Source of the DNA: Amanita rubescens
Taxonomy: Eukaryota; Basidiomycota; Agaricomycetes; Agaricales; Amanitaceae
Assembly (NCBI GenBank): GCA_015039365.1
Contig: WION01000614.1
Span: forward strand, 1-28,463
Reading direction: 5' to 3'
DNA: 28,463 nt
Shown here: positions 7,503-18,486 of the stretch, piece by piece
How positions within the stretch are numbered: the stretch's first letter is position 1
How the letters are laid out: each line of letters begins with the position of its first letter
Made by a program: the position numbers and the translations under genes
The notes under the pieces: model-generated
Told to the model about the DNA's origin: nothing
The model's database searches: none
Seen by the model: only the letters and a program-made list of their open reading frames with translations

Positions 7503-10500
7503 TCAATACAGATAGGCAGCGGGAACAACTCCTTCTCGGCCTGTCTGTACATCTCGAGCGAACCACCATCTGAACGATTGTCTTAACAAGCGACACTGTG
7601 AAGCAATGCTTGACTTACGAAGGATCCCGATCATCCAAAACTTCCAATTCTGCCCCTGCAGATATTGGTAGTTCGCCTTCTCCAGCTCCATCAAAGGAGT
7701 ATCTCGCGTGGGCTGGTCTGCTGGCTTCTTCAGGTGCCATCATCCCCCCTATCGCATCACTTGGCGTTTCTGCTCGGAGATAGTTACTGGCATCGGCGCC
7801 ATATGCTTCTTGATCCAGTCCATCTCTGTTGGCCCTTTCTTCCTCTTTTTCAGGATTGTAGTTGCTGTATGGACTTGTACCAAGGATAGTGGTACGGGTC
7901 GCCGCGTTGATATGCTCCAGGAGTGACGAAGGTCGATGCTGAAGAGAAGAGTCATCATCATCTTCGGCCGTGTCAAGTTTGGTAAATTTGTCATCTCGAC
8001 GAGAGAAGAGTGTCCATAATATGCCGATCAGTGCCAACAGGAATACAACCCCCGCAGCTATCGCTATGGAAATGAGAATAACGACGCCAGTGGCGAGGAA
8101 ATCTACGAACATTAGTTATGGCTCAGAGGGTATGAATTAAACTCACGATATTGAGTAAAGGAAAAGTTTGAAATTGAATAAAAGAGTGATGCAGCGTAGC
8201 TTGGGGTACCGCTCGCAGACGTCGTAACGATATATGGAGTTAATGTTTGACCATCGAAGAGGGCGGTCGCAGCATTACCAAACGTGGAATCGTTCAACAA
8301 ACCTGAGACCATAAGTACGCGGTCTGATTGTATGACATTATTTGACGCGTGAGTGTTTTGAAGAGGAACCATTGCAAGCTGCATAATGGTCGTGTTACTT
8401 TCTAGGGATGATCCTATTGTGCGTAAGTTCAAAGGTAATAACAGATTCAAAGAACAGTTTTACCGAGAATTGTCCAATTCGAACCATTCCAAAACGAGAG
8501 GAAGGGTGTTGAATCATCGCTTGACCTGGGTAACATGAGATGGCTTTACCTTGGGGTAATGTCATATACGTACCGTCCAGCGGCGAAAATACTATTTACA
8601 TCGCCGTCGTTAACTTCAACAGCTGTTGCCGGTCCTGGCAGATCCGCTCCTGTGCCAACAGACGTCCAAGTTCCGTTAGCGAAGCTATATTGAGCTACAC
8701 TAGCAACTGCTCCATCAGGTAACTGGATTGAACCTGCAGCGATTAACAACTCTTGGTTCGCCTGTTAAAGGACATGAGACATGATTAGAATGGACTATAA
8801 TATGAATTCGAAAACTGACGCCAGCATATGAGACAGAAGCAACCTCGCCCTGAATGCCGTTTCCGAGCGTATCCCATTGAAGGGTTGATGCGTCGAAAGA
8901 GCATACTGCAGCGCAGGAAAGGGCACCTGCAGAAGTAAAAGAACCAGCAACAATTATCGCATTTCTTGATGATGGTTTGGTGACCGATCTGACGACGACA
9001 GAACTTGAAGAACCGGCTTGTAATGGTTGTAGACCGGTCGCTGTCCATTCGTTCGCGGAGAGGTTATAGATGGCGATCCCGTTTGCGTTCGAACCTGGGA
9101 GCCCAAATTCCCCGCCAACATATAATAAACCACTGTCAACCAACAATGTACGCACGGTCCCATTGGCTTGTTCTCCTGACAAACCTCGGATTGTGCTAGA
9201 TTGGGGATCATAGATGACTATCGAGGTGACAGATGAACTAGATGTCACATATGAAAAGTTGCCACCTATAATGACCAGTTCTTGGGAATTATTAGCCCAA
9301 AACTCCCCAGCAAGTATGCTTGGTGCTAAGGCAGGAGGACCCTGTGGAAGTGGGACCAACTGGCCCGACGACGAGCTCTGTCGCGCGGACAAGTGAAGAG
9401 AGTGAGCACGTTTCCAAGACGTGGTGGGCGTATGCCATCTCCGGCGTGCATTGTTAGGAGCCAAAATGGACACTGGTGTACTGGCACTTTCATTGGCAAG
9501 CGGAATTCCAAATGGCGTTACTGAGGGTCCACCATTACCATTCTGTATCATTACTAAGCCGCTTGCTCCATATTTCTCTAGAGCAGAAATTTCGCCTGCC
9601 AATAGTTGCGTTGTTGAGGTGGTATTGGTAACCATGTCCAACTGCGAGATCAGGAAACCGCCACTATTAACCCATGTAGCGTTAACCACGTCCCAGACAG
9701 CGAAGCCAGTAGCTTCGAACGCGTTATCACCGTTGCCAAAAAATGCCTTCGTGAATCGTCCGGCTACGAGCAGTTGGTTACCAGTCAACGCGAGATCAGT
9801 GACCTCTCCATCCACTCCACCTCCGAGGGGCTGCCACTGATTCTCTTGGGAGTTGTAAACAGCTACACCTCTCAACGTTCCTTGAAACGAGCCGGACACG
9901 GTGTCAGTAAAGGAACCACCAGCAAATATCAGGCTGTCCGAGGCGACAATTGATGACACGGGTCCGTTTAGTCCACCACCAGAAAGCCCATTCAAGGTCC
10001 CATTCTCATAGGTCACGATGTTAGCTGACCCCGACGCAGAACCCGATGATAGGGAAAACTCTCCGCCGAGATAGACAACGCCCGAGGAATGGCATAGGAC
10101 AGTTTTGACTGTGACATTTGTGAATCCACTTGCAGCCCCGATTCCGCTAAATAAATCCACTCCAATCGAATCGAGCGCAGTTTCACTCGAGTTTGACAAA
10201 GTTGTCGTCGCATCTTCCGAGCCATTATCCAGAGGCCATTCAAAAAATCCAAATCCATTTCTTATTCCCTGCGTACCGACCGTACCATTTCCACCAGATG
10301 AGATTGTTGATCCATTCACCGATTCGAGTACCAATTGAATCATATTGGCGACAATGTCATATTTGCCACCTTGACCAGTTCCTTGTGGGTTATCGGCCAG
10401 CGTCATGGTGATCGTGAGGGCAAAGGACGGAGATGAAGGGGCAACAGGACCGCTATATATCAAGATAGATGCATCTTGTTGGTTCGTTTGGGATATAGTG

Positions 10501-12015
10501 TTCACAGATGGCTGTGATCCTGGCCCGGGAAAAACAGTAACTTTGACCAAAGTCCGTAATCCGCAATCTTGCATGTTATCACAGCCAGGTACGAGGAGAT
10601 TGATGTCGTAATTACCTGCCGCCGATACATAAGGCATCCAGGTAATGCTGGGGGCGGAAGACGATGTCGCGCCGACATTAACAGTTGACACAAGCACTGG
10701 TTGCGTTGTGCCGGGAATACTGGTGTCAACTACTTGTTCCTGCCAATTCCCAACCAGAGTCACGTTTGACGGGTTTGTCGCAAAGCAAGATTGGGCGTTT
10801 TCATTACTGACAACTGATGCAAAAGCACCGGAAGAGAGGATCTGGAGGATGTGAAGACCAGGAGAGACACCAGTAAAGGCGGTTATTTTGAGCTGAATGC
10901 CCGTGATTGATAAAGGATTCTGAAATAAAAAGTCCTGGTAAAGAAATGAAGGATTCGTGGAAAGCGGGCACACAGTGGTGCAGGTCTGTGTCTGACCCGA
11001 AACAGGATCGATGTAAGAAAGAGCCTGTACAGTATTGTCGGGTATTGTTGTGACGCTAACGAGCTGTGTAAGTTGGCCATCCGTCAGAAAGATAGGTAGA
11101 GACGCACCTAAACTCCGTTGTACCATGATTCGGTTGAAACGTGTTTCCGAGTCGCACACCGCTAGCAAGTATGGACGAAAAAGTGCGAATCGTTATTAGC
11201 GCAGGGCTACCATCTTCTGCGTACCACGTGTTGCCTGGCCCATCGCTGCCTGCAGGACAAAGAATGCTCTGGATATTGGTGAAGCCAGAAGTGGTAGTAG
11301 ATGGCGACCCTAGTATCTGGGCACCCTGTAAAGGAATGGGAACAAGCGAACTCGAGAATGGAGTCGCTCCAGGCGAGTACGGTACGTTCGGATTATTCTG
11401 GCCTTGGGAAAGTGGGGAACCCTGGAAAGACGTGATGAAGGAACCCGCAAAAAATAGGCTAGTCCCTGACGCATTCATAGTTATAGAATTAACACTGTCC
11501 TGGGCCCCAGTCAGGCCAGTGAATGGAGGCGATGACCAAGAACCAGATTTGATATTGAAAACAGCGACGGCATGCGCCGGAGACGTGAAGTTGCCGCCCA
11601 ACCAGAGTTTGCCCTCCTTCGCGTCACAAAAGATAACATCGATGGGACCATTGGGACTATTATTCGAGTTTAAAGGAGAGAAAGAGTTGTTGGAAGGATT
11701 GTAGGATGCGACGTTGGCAAGTTGGAGGTTACCAATTGAAGAAAAAGAGCCTGCTATGTAGACAATGTCATTCAGTGTGCAGCTTGTGAGGACACGTCCC
11801 CCTGGGTTGGTGGAGGCTATATAGGTGAGAGAACCTTCGGAAGAGCGAGAGACGATAGATGAGGCGGAGGGGTTGAGAGTATAAGAGGTGTTGGAAAAGA
11901 AATCAAGACCAGCAAAGGCACCTGAAAGGCCTACTAGGCCCATGCGGTCGAAATCGACGAGCGGGGCGGTCGCACAGAGGACATTGGGAACGAAGAGGAG
12001 CGGAAGGAGGAACAT
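7503..12015 (-). CDS. RAX2: Rax2-like cortical polarity marker with C-terminal SH3 domain
   Basis: This is a large single-pass membrane glycoprotein of the Rax2 family, which marks sites of polarised growth. Exons on the minus strand are 12015-11108, 11055-8820, 8761-8574, 8525-8464, 8413-8147, 8102-7619 and 7569-7503; every junction keeps phase and the product is 1403 residues. It begins with a clear signal peptide (MFLLPLLFVPNVLCA). Repeated beta-propeller-like strands follow, such as VYIAGSFSSIGNLQLANV, LLYVGGEFGLPGS and VYLGGEFSL, with PFLSFWNGSNW near the end of the ectodomain and many N-glycosylation sites. A transmembrane helix at about 1222-1250 leads to a short cytosolic tail. The last 50 or so residues read as an SH3 domain (ARYSFDGAGEGEL, LEVLDDRDPSWWFARD, GREGVVPAAYLY). 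Yeast Rax2 has no such domain. The next gene upstream on this strand stops 68 bp away. Confidence 0.94.
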
Positions 12016-12083
12016 TCAGAGGAACGCTGGGCGGTTCGCAACGGTCACGTATACTAATACTATTGTCACATGTCACATAGCTA

Positions 12084-12596
12084 CTACATCCCAACGCCAT
12101 TCAAGAAGGGCGACGACTGGTCCATAATCCTTTGCTAGTGTTAGACCTATTCCATGCCTAAATGTTTCATACTCACTGGGGGTAGCGGTACCGGTGCACA
12201 GGTTCTTTATGCGCATTGTTGAACAGCTTGGTTTGCTCCGATGTCTCCAGCTGTTTGGCCGTGTGACGCGCATTCATCTCGAGCCAGCCCTCGCGCGATG
12301 TTTGATAGAAGGCAATCCACCGCGTGAGGTATGCTTTGTCTCCAGGCTCAGGCGCATAATTGTATACTGCGACGGCGACCAGCGATGCAATGAATGCATT
12401 GCGCCAGATGGGACTGCTAAAATCTGCAGATTCAATCAGTTTTGTATTATTAGGAAGACAGCTGCCATTCGCATTTACCTTCCCTCGAGTGTGAATCGTG
12501 ATGTCCTTGAGCAGCATTAGACGCAAGTCTATGTTGTGAGGCACATAATGTGTTTGTGCGGCGAGCGAGACGCAGGCCAACTCTTGCAAATGACAT
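12084..12596 (-). CDS. Small mitochondrial protein, probable complex I accessory subunit (17.8 kDa type)
   Basis: Exons are 12596-12479, 12423-12177 and 12129-12084, joined in phase 1 and phase 2, giving 136 residues. The N-terminus (MSFARVGLRLARRTNTL) is a typical mitochondrial targeting sequence, rich in Arg and free of acid residues. A single transmembrane segment follows (NAFIASLVAVAVYNYAP), then a charged helix (WLEMNARHTAKQLETSEQTK) and a C-terminal RYRYPQIMDQSSPF. A targeting peptide, one membrane anchor, a long charged helix and a Tyr-Pro...Ser-Pro tail match my recollection of fungal NADH:ubiquinone oxidoreductase accessory subunits of the 17.8 kDa kind. The assignment is by pattern, not by a strong motif; another inner-membrane complex subunit is possible. 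It is divergent from the RPEL gene (131 bp between ATGs). Confidence 0.58.
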
Positions 12597-12727
12597 GAAG
12601 ACTGACGAAGAGTTGAGTTCCGGCAATTACCGTACACCCGACGTCTGCCTTTCCCGTTTCGCTCACAGTATCACCGCACTATTAAGTATCGACCACATGA
12701 CCCCTTACGCTCTTGACTGTATACCAC

Positions 12728-13149
12728 ATGCAAAGCCCATCTGCCCTCGACGAATCCGCCCTTCTCAAACTAGAGCAACAGCTCAACCAGCGTCCTGATA
12801 AGAAAGAATTAATCGAACGGAACATCCTCAAAGGTCATTTGGCCTTTTCATCTCTACTAATATCTTACGCACTCTGTCTAGACGATAAGGGCATCGCACC
12901 GTCTCTGATTGCCGCTCGTGAACAGCTACAGAGATCGCGCCTGGAGGTCTCTGCCAATCTGTTACACTCGCCGTTACTTAATCTCATGGATGAATAGGAT
13001 AGTCTTGATGCTGCGCTGCAGCATCGACCCAAGCCCGAGGAACTCGTCAAGCAAGGAATTCTCTTGGGTTAGATATTATGCTGCCACGTGTTGAATCGCG
13101 GACCATTAACTTTATTGCAGAAAGCGAAGCACCTGGAGAGAACGAGTAG
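12728..13149 (+). CDS. Small RPEL-repeat protein
   Basis: Four exons (12728-12833, 12882-12946, 12998-13067, 13121-13149) encode only 89 residues; introns are 48, 51 and 53 nt and all phases agree. The protein is almost entirely two RPEL motifs, LEQQLNQRPDKKELIERNIL at 15-34 and LDAALQHRPKPEELVKQGIL at 60-79, spaced 45 residues apart, with a helical linker (IAPSLIAAREQLQRSRLE). In animals RPEL motifs bind monomeric actin (MRTF, Phactr). In this small fungal form the partner is not shown by the sequence. The key Arg-Pro...Glu-Leu core is kept in both repeats. Because the exons are so small, automatic prediction could easily miss this gene. It converges with the DUF1279 gene, 63 bp apart. Confidence 0.78.
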
Positions 13150-13212
13150 TGGTTTATTAAGAGAGTATGCACTCTATGTACTATAGTCACATCCGAGCAG
13201 GACACATTCCCT

Positions 13213-13896
13213 CTAGTCATCAATACGCCGATTTCGTTCTCTAAACTTGGCTCTCATCTCGGCAGCAGCGCGTCTTGTACCCTCCCCACCTGCCCATCCT
13301 CTTGCATTCAACCACGTCACAAATCTAGGAGTGAAAGCGGCCGTCAGTCCAACTCTAACTGGCAGGAATAGCGTTTTGTGGATGGTGTAGGCTAACACAA
13401 GCATAGCATACAGGCTTTCGTGCCCGTTGGCTACCGCGCCATTGCCTGATGCATGTGAGCTGTCGAGCTCTTCGAGGCCTGGTTCGGCAGATTTTGAGGA
13501 AAAAACACTATAAATGGTGGCTTTGACTGAGGCAGTCACGCCAGCAACGTAATCGGCACCGAGAAGGTTAATGGCAGCGAATGCGACGGCAAAATCGAGG
13601 GTGGAAAAGACTATGTATACGCCGAGGGCGTACCAGCCATATGATTTGATGAGGTGTTTGAGACGCTGTGACAGGGAAGAGTCGGGAGGGAGGGGTGGAG
13701 GGGAGGAAGTGGATGGAGTCGGGGGAGGACGGGACGCGGCGGTAGAAGGGCGGGGGACGGAAAGTCGGAAGGGCCTGAAGGGCGGGCCGGGGCGGGCGAG
13801 GGGCAGAAGCGGGGCAGAGAGGCGGGGAACAAACGCCCGTAGTCGAGGCAGAAGAGCCATCGCGGTTCTCCGCACAAACATGCTTATGTTTGTCAC
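13213..13896 (-). CDS. Mitochondrial DUF1279 (FAM210/Nat2-like) membrane protein
   Basis: This is a single-exon gene of up to 227 residues. The DUF1279 core runs from about residue 75: LSQRLKHLIKSYGWYALGVY, then STLDFAVAFAAINLLGADYV, with a second hydrophobic segment (YAMLVLAYTIHKTLFLPVRV) and the C-terminal TPRFVTWLNARGWAGG. Family members (animal FAM210A/B, yeast protein named Nat2) are mitochondrial inner-membrane proteins. The Arg/Pro-rich N-terminus here fits a targeting sequence. In-frame ATGs exist at 13896, 13878 and 13860. Position 13860 (MALLPRLRAFVPRL) gives the best presequence and leaves 59 bp to the divergent SPE2 start, whereas 13896 would leave only 23 bp, so the later start is more plausible. 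The Pro-rich linker (about 56-72) is low complexity. Confidence 0.86.
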   Translation of the reverse strand: MTNISMFVRRTAMALLPRLRAFVPRLSAPLLPLARPGPPFRPFRLSVPRPSTAASRPPPTPSTSSPPPLPPDSSLSQRLKHLIKSYGWYALGVYIVFSTLDFAVAFAAINLLGADYVAGVTASVKATIYSVFSSKSAEPGLEELDSSHASGNGAVANGHESLYAMLVLAYTIHKTLFLPVRVGLTAAFTPRFVTWLNARGWAGGEGTRRAAAEMRAKFRERNRRIDD

Positions 13897-13906
13897 TCAC
13901 ACCGAC

Positions 13907-13916
13907 TGCACGTGCA
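13907..13916. promoter_or_regulatory. Palindromic E-box between DUF1279 gene and SPE2
   Basis: TGCACGTGCA is a perfect 10-bp palindrome with a CACGTG core, the binding site of bHLH factors. It ends three bases before the SPE2 ATG and lies in the spacer between the two divergent genes. The position may place it in the 5' UTR; a regulatory role is inferred. Confidence 0.4.
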
Positions 13917-13919
13917 ACC

Positions 13920-15195
13920 ATGTCCACCGATCTCGCAGCTGCCCCCTTTGAGGGCCCAGAAAAGCTTCTCGAGCTCTGGTTTGCCCCATCCCCATCTGCT
14001 CTCGATGATCAGGGTCTCAGAGGTATAGACAGAAAACTCTGGGAAGAGGTGCTTGACATCGTCAAATGTCAGATCCTTAGCGTCGTTCATGGCTCCGATA
14101 CCGACGCTTATCTCTTGAGGCACGTCCCTATTCTCTCAGTCCTCTCTCTATCTCATCTCCTTCAGCGAATCCTCTCTCTTTATCTCACCCCATCGCCTGA
14201 TCCTTAAAACCTGCGGGACCACCCTCAATCTTCTCGGTCTCCCCCGCATCCTCGATATCGCGGCAACATATGCCAATCTCCCCACTGTCTATCGCTGCTT
14301 TTATTCCCGAAAATCTTTCATGTTTCCCGATCGCCAGCATGGCCCTCATCGTGATTGGAAACAGGAAATAGAGTTTTTGGACAATCTTTTTTCCAATGGT
14401 GCTGCATATACCATCGGCAAGGTCAACGGCGATCATTGGCTCTTATATCTGACCAGCCCTACCATTCATCCATCCAAACCGATTGATCAAATTCCAGAAT
14501 TTCCGATACTCGCATCTGACCCTGATTATACCATCGAAATACTCATGAGTGATTTATCACCCACTGCTCGCGAAGCTTTTATATTCCCCCAGCTTAACGG
14601 TGCCAGCACTCCCTCTCTGTGTGCCAAACTCATGTCGGATAAAATTGGCATCAGTGATATCTTCCCTCCCCGTCTCACGACTCTTGACGCCTATGCATTC
14701 ACACCATGTGGATACTCTGCCAATGCTCTGATTAGATGGGGCGAACAAACAAGCGCTACTTCTCTCTCAAACGGTCATAAAAAACAATCCGGCGAGGGCT
14801 ACTATAGCATCCATGTTACTCCAGAGCCAGATTGGTCTTATGCGAGCTTTGAATGCAATGTCCCGTTACCCGTGAACTCCCCATCCACCTCCGATCCGTC
14901 ACTAGATATACCTGATCTCACATCCCTTGTCGCGCGCGTCGTCTCCATCTTCAGGCCTGCGCGACTCACTGTCACGCTCTTCATTTCCAACCGCGATAAT
15001 GGAGTTACAGCAGACATTGATGACACCTGTGGCGTTAGTCCCGTGGAGGCTGCGCAGCGGGCATTTCATGTTGCGCTTACATCTCAAAATTCAGGAGCCT
15101 CATTCGGAGGCAAGGCGTACAGGCGTACAGATAAAATTAACTACGAGTTCGGTGGCTATGATCTCGCCTTTTCCAGCTTCGAGCTCAGATTATGA
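13920..15195 (+). CDS. SPE2: S-adenosylmethionine decarboxylase proenzyme
   Basis: This pyruvoyl enzyme makes decarboxylated S-adenosylmethionine, the aminopropyl donor for spermidine and spermine. Exons are 13920-14119 and 14166-15195 (409 residues). The N-terminal FEGPEKLLELWF is a family hallmark. Splicing creates LLSESSLF: by homology the chain cuts itself between E68 and S69, and S69 becomes the pyruvoyl group. Other conserved catalytic positions are present: C83 in KTCGTT, S251 in CGYSANAL and H283 in SIHVTPEPDWSYASFE. The only intron is GC-AG (gcacgt...ttcag) and splits the codon of S67, right at the processing site. If the intron is retained, translation ends at 14207 without the cleavage motif. 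The start is the first ATG in frame, close to the divergent DUF1279 gene. Confidence 0.97.
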
Positions 15196-15625
15196 CCCGA
15201 TGTCTCTGAGACGATGAGCTGAGCACCGGAAAACCGTGGTAGACTTCTCATCGCACGTGTACTGCGTTCCTTTCACCTACTTTAGGTCGACCTTATGACG
15301 CACTGCTCGACTTCCGTAATCTGTCAACCGATGTGGGCGAGTAGATTAATTAAAAGTACATAGCACGTTTCTCTAAATTCGCGGAAGTAAGCGATGCGAA
15401 AATTATACTATTTGGAAAAGTCCTGAGAAGCAGGATGATCCTACACCATATAGTGACATAAGCCATTTGATAACTGCATGCGCAATACTAGGGTTTCATA
15501 CTCCTGTTTCAATTCCCCGTACCTTTGACTTTACATCCTGCTTCGCGTGAGACGCTTCCTGCTTTCCACGAAGAGTGCATAGCGGACACAAGCGCACATA
15601 GATCTCGGCCATTGGCCAGGTAATA
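15196..15625. other. Spacer between convergent genes, nothing recognised
   Basis: This 430-bp spacer lies between the 3' ends of SPE2 and the Zn2Cys6 factor gene. I see no coding frame, repeat or RNA gene; it should carry the two 3' UTRs. Confidence 0.6.
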
Positions 15626-17126
15626 TTAGCCTGTTGGTCGGTAAGGCAGAATCCTTAATGTACAGAAATGAAGGCGCACGAATCCAAGCTGTTTGATTTC
15701 AGCTATCATGTTCAAGGGCGGATCGTGCGATCGGTGGACGTAAGTCAGAACATCGTATATCTGCGGCTGGACAGGAACTCGATCAAAGTATGTTTCCTTG
15801 CTTATTCCACAAGACGCAGAATCTGTCATTGAACTTGAAGGGCTAGTCGCTTTCGTCTGTAGCTGCTCTTCAATGTGAGCTAGATAATCTTGGCGTAATC
15901 GTTGCGCTTCTATCGTCTCCACAGCAAAAATTGAATCGCGTGGTAATATGAGAAGGTGCCGTTTCTCCGATCCGGAACAGACGTGATGAAACGATACCCA
16001 TGCGTGCAGACGCTCTGATAGCTTTGAGCTGTTGCCTGCCTTTAGAGCATGGGATACGATGGAATAGACATCAGGGGTCAAGCATGCCGTCTCCCTTAAT
16101 TCCCCCATGACACCGGCAAGGAATTCGTGCAAGGCTTCATCAAAGAGCCGCCTATCCGGTATTTCGACGGAGTTGATAAGGCTTAGTCTCTGTATTATAT
16201 AACCAGGCAATGGGACAAAGGACATATCATTCCAAGGTTCGACAGTCAAACTCTTGATCAGGAGACCTTTCGAAGCTGAAAATGGTTGGGATTTAAATGC
16301 CATTGAATTTTGCTGAGCGTGAGCGTGTCGGGTCACAAGAGAGTGCAACCCCGAGTGCTCCGAACCTACGTTCTTCCTTTGTTCTGTAGCCGATCTGCCT
16401 GTTTGTACATATAAGGGAATATCTGGATCAGAGGACCCCTCTAGATCTGAAGGTGACGGAGAAGGGCTTTGGTTATTCTTTCGAGACGACGAAGCGATGT
16501 TTTGACCATAGAAAGTGTGACGATCCAATTTACTGGGTGAATCAGAGGGGTTGATTTGTGAGGAAACCGAATGTGAACCCGTCTCGTGCTTATGCCTCTG
16601 TGGCGCAACGGATGCAGCGCCTGATCTTTGCCTTTTCTTGGGAGTGTAATTACACTCGGCCTCCTCATCGGCTGCGCAGAAATTGCACACGGGCAAGTTA
16701 CGATCACACTAGACCAACATGTTTAGTCCAGAAAAATGAGACATGCGACGGGAATAATTAAAGCATACTTTTAGGTTTTTAGCGCGACAACCATCACATC
16801 GTGGAATGCCGCGGTGTGCAGGGGTGGGCAAAGGCGTATATTTGCAGACTCTGCCGCTTGCCCATGAGCAATGATTGCAGGCGGGGAGAACGCGGTCGCA
16901 CTAAGTTGGGGACCAAAGTAGTTGAAAAACCACGCATGGCAATGGAACGAGGCCGACTCACCTTGAGGTTGTTCAATCGGCAATGATCACAACGAGGCTT
17001 GCCTCTACGACCAATCCATAGTGATTGACGGGCCTTGTACACTTTGGGGTTTGGGATTTTTATTGTGAGTTGTCCATCATCGCCCTGATCTCCGACAGAA
17101 TCTGTATCGTCGAAGGAACTCTCCAT
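15626..17126 (-). CDS. Transcription factor with two tandem Zn2Cys6 fingers
   Basis: It is a fungal-type zinc-cluster transcription factor with two complete clusters instead of the usual one. Exons are 17126-16962, 16900-16769 and 16708-15626 (459 residues). Finger 1 uses C46, C49, C56, C63, C66 and C74; finger 2 uses C90, C93, C100, C107, C110 and C118. Both have the spacing C-x2-C-x6-C-x6-C-x2-C-x7-C and share CRxxNLKCDRxLPxCNxC. Each finger is cut by an intron at the same place (after NLK, before the third Cys) in the same phase 0. The middle exon is 44 codons, exactly the repeat period, so an exon duplication is the likely origin. A basic KKRQR follows finger 2, then a Ser-rich linker and a conserved-looking C-terminal region (VEPWNDMSFVPLPGYII). 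No PAS domain or fungal-TF middle domain is recognised. The targets are unknown. Confidence 0.88.
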
Positions 17127-17513
17127 GTCAACTGAGGCGAGAGAGAAAGCTCAGAAGTAAAATATCGCAAATAGTACGCAAAATGTGCCTCCTGTGACTG
17201 ATAATTGAGCTTTGGAACTGTTTGGGTTAAAATATAGAGTTAAAGAAAGTCCTTGCTTGTATATCAATACGTATGAGCTTACTTTCAGTGAAACACCAAT
17301 GGCATGGGCGAGAGGCTTAGGCGCTCCTGGATCTTTGAATTCGGCCTTATTCAATAAGCCGAAGCGCATACAATTGATAAACTTGAGGTAAGCTCACCTT
17401 TCAGGGGTGTAATGTAAGTGCTTGCAATCTCCAATGCAAAGCACTCGGAATCCGAACTTACTTACCTGAGTTGTGACGTGACAGTCACCACATACGAAGT
17501 GACTATCAAGCCA

Positions 17514-17539
17514 CAAGGCTATATGGGTACGTAGCCTTG
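17514..17539. repeat. 8-bp inverted repeat
   Basis: CAAGGCTA and TAGCCTTG are perfect complements separated by 10 bp. They lie directly after another short inverted repeat (17483-17504) and an 11-bp palindrome GTGACAGTCAC (17478-17488). They may be protein-binding sites or part of a structured RNA. Confidence 0.5.
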
Positions 17540-18486
17540 GGATAGCTCGGCGACACCATTGAGTTATTTCAGAGCAGCTGGATATTGTAATGATCAGGCT
17601 TGTACTTGATATATCTACTCGTCTTCACTATCATTTCTCGCATCTAGTGTATTATCCGCATAGTCGACAACCTCAGACAGAGTACCTCTATATAGACACA
17701 TCCGTGTTGTGCAGGTGATCAAATAGAAACGTAGTACTTCCACCGAAAATCATACAGACCATACGGTCAATGGAGCCAGTGCTTGTTAGGAATAGAAAGA
17801 AGACCCTAGACTCAAACTCGATCGCGAGCTGCGTCCAGCCTGCAGTAACTAACCTACCATTGCATAACAGTCTGTCGATACCATTGTGGTTAAATCGATT
17901 GCGCAAAGCGTAGCCGCGGCTATATGGTGACCGGACTTGTCTCTTGGATACGGGATCCTGACTCTCCCCTTTTCCCTAGAAGTACAACTGTTTGTTACAA
18001 GTTCTCGGAATGCGGTAAGAAGCTAGCCAGCATTTTTAGCGCGTCGCACCAGAGCTTTCTGCTGGACGCGCATAGGTGTCGAATCAAGAAGTTCAGAATA
18101 TCAGTGCATTCTGCCTTAGGACACAAGCAATTGCAGATCAGTATTGTTTTAGCCAGAGAGGTTTATCATGCGTACTGCATAATCTATGCCAGCAATATCT
18201 TTTCTGGTCGATCACGCCTATTTTTGTGCATATAGACCTCATCATATTGTCTGCGTTATCAATTTATCGGTTTACTGTTCACGACGTCATCTCCGTGTAT
18301 TATTCCATGGTTAGTAACAATATCCTAGTTCTTCATTGAGGAACCTGGCGATGTACTAGAACGTCAGCTCAGTGTAGCAATCGTATGCTATGGAAGGCTT
18401 TGATGTTGGCATGAGATCTTCCAAGCCTCCCTAGCGGCAACCGTGTCGATTGTCAGCGTTCAGCAAGCCCGGATCGATCGAAGTTT

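Noticed and set aside
11056..11107. Acceptor at the cacag near 11065 for RAX2 intron 1
   Set aside because: It breaks the reading frame; the next AG (11056) keeps phase 2 and the conserved VTTIPDN sequence.
13571..13951. 126-codon + strand frame rich in Gly and Arg
   Set aside because: It is antisense to the DUF1279 gene; its composition mirrors the Pro/Ser-rich codons of that gene.
17924..18339. Two overlapping + strand frames of 103 and 87 codons
   Set aside because: They overlap in different frames, lack domains and splice signals, and have random-like composition.
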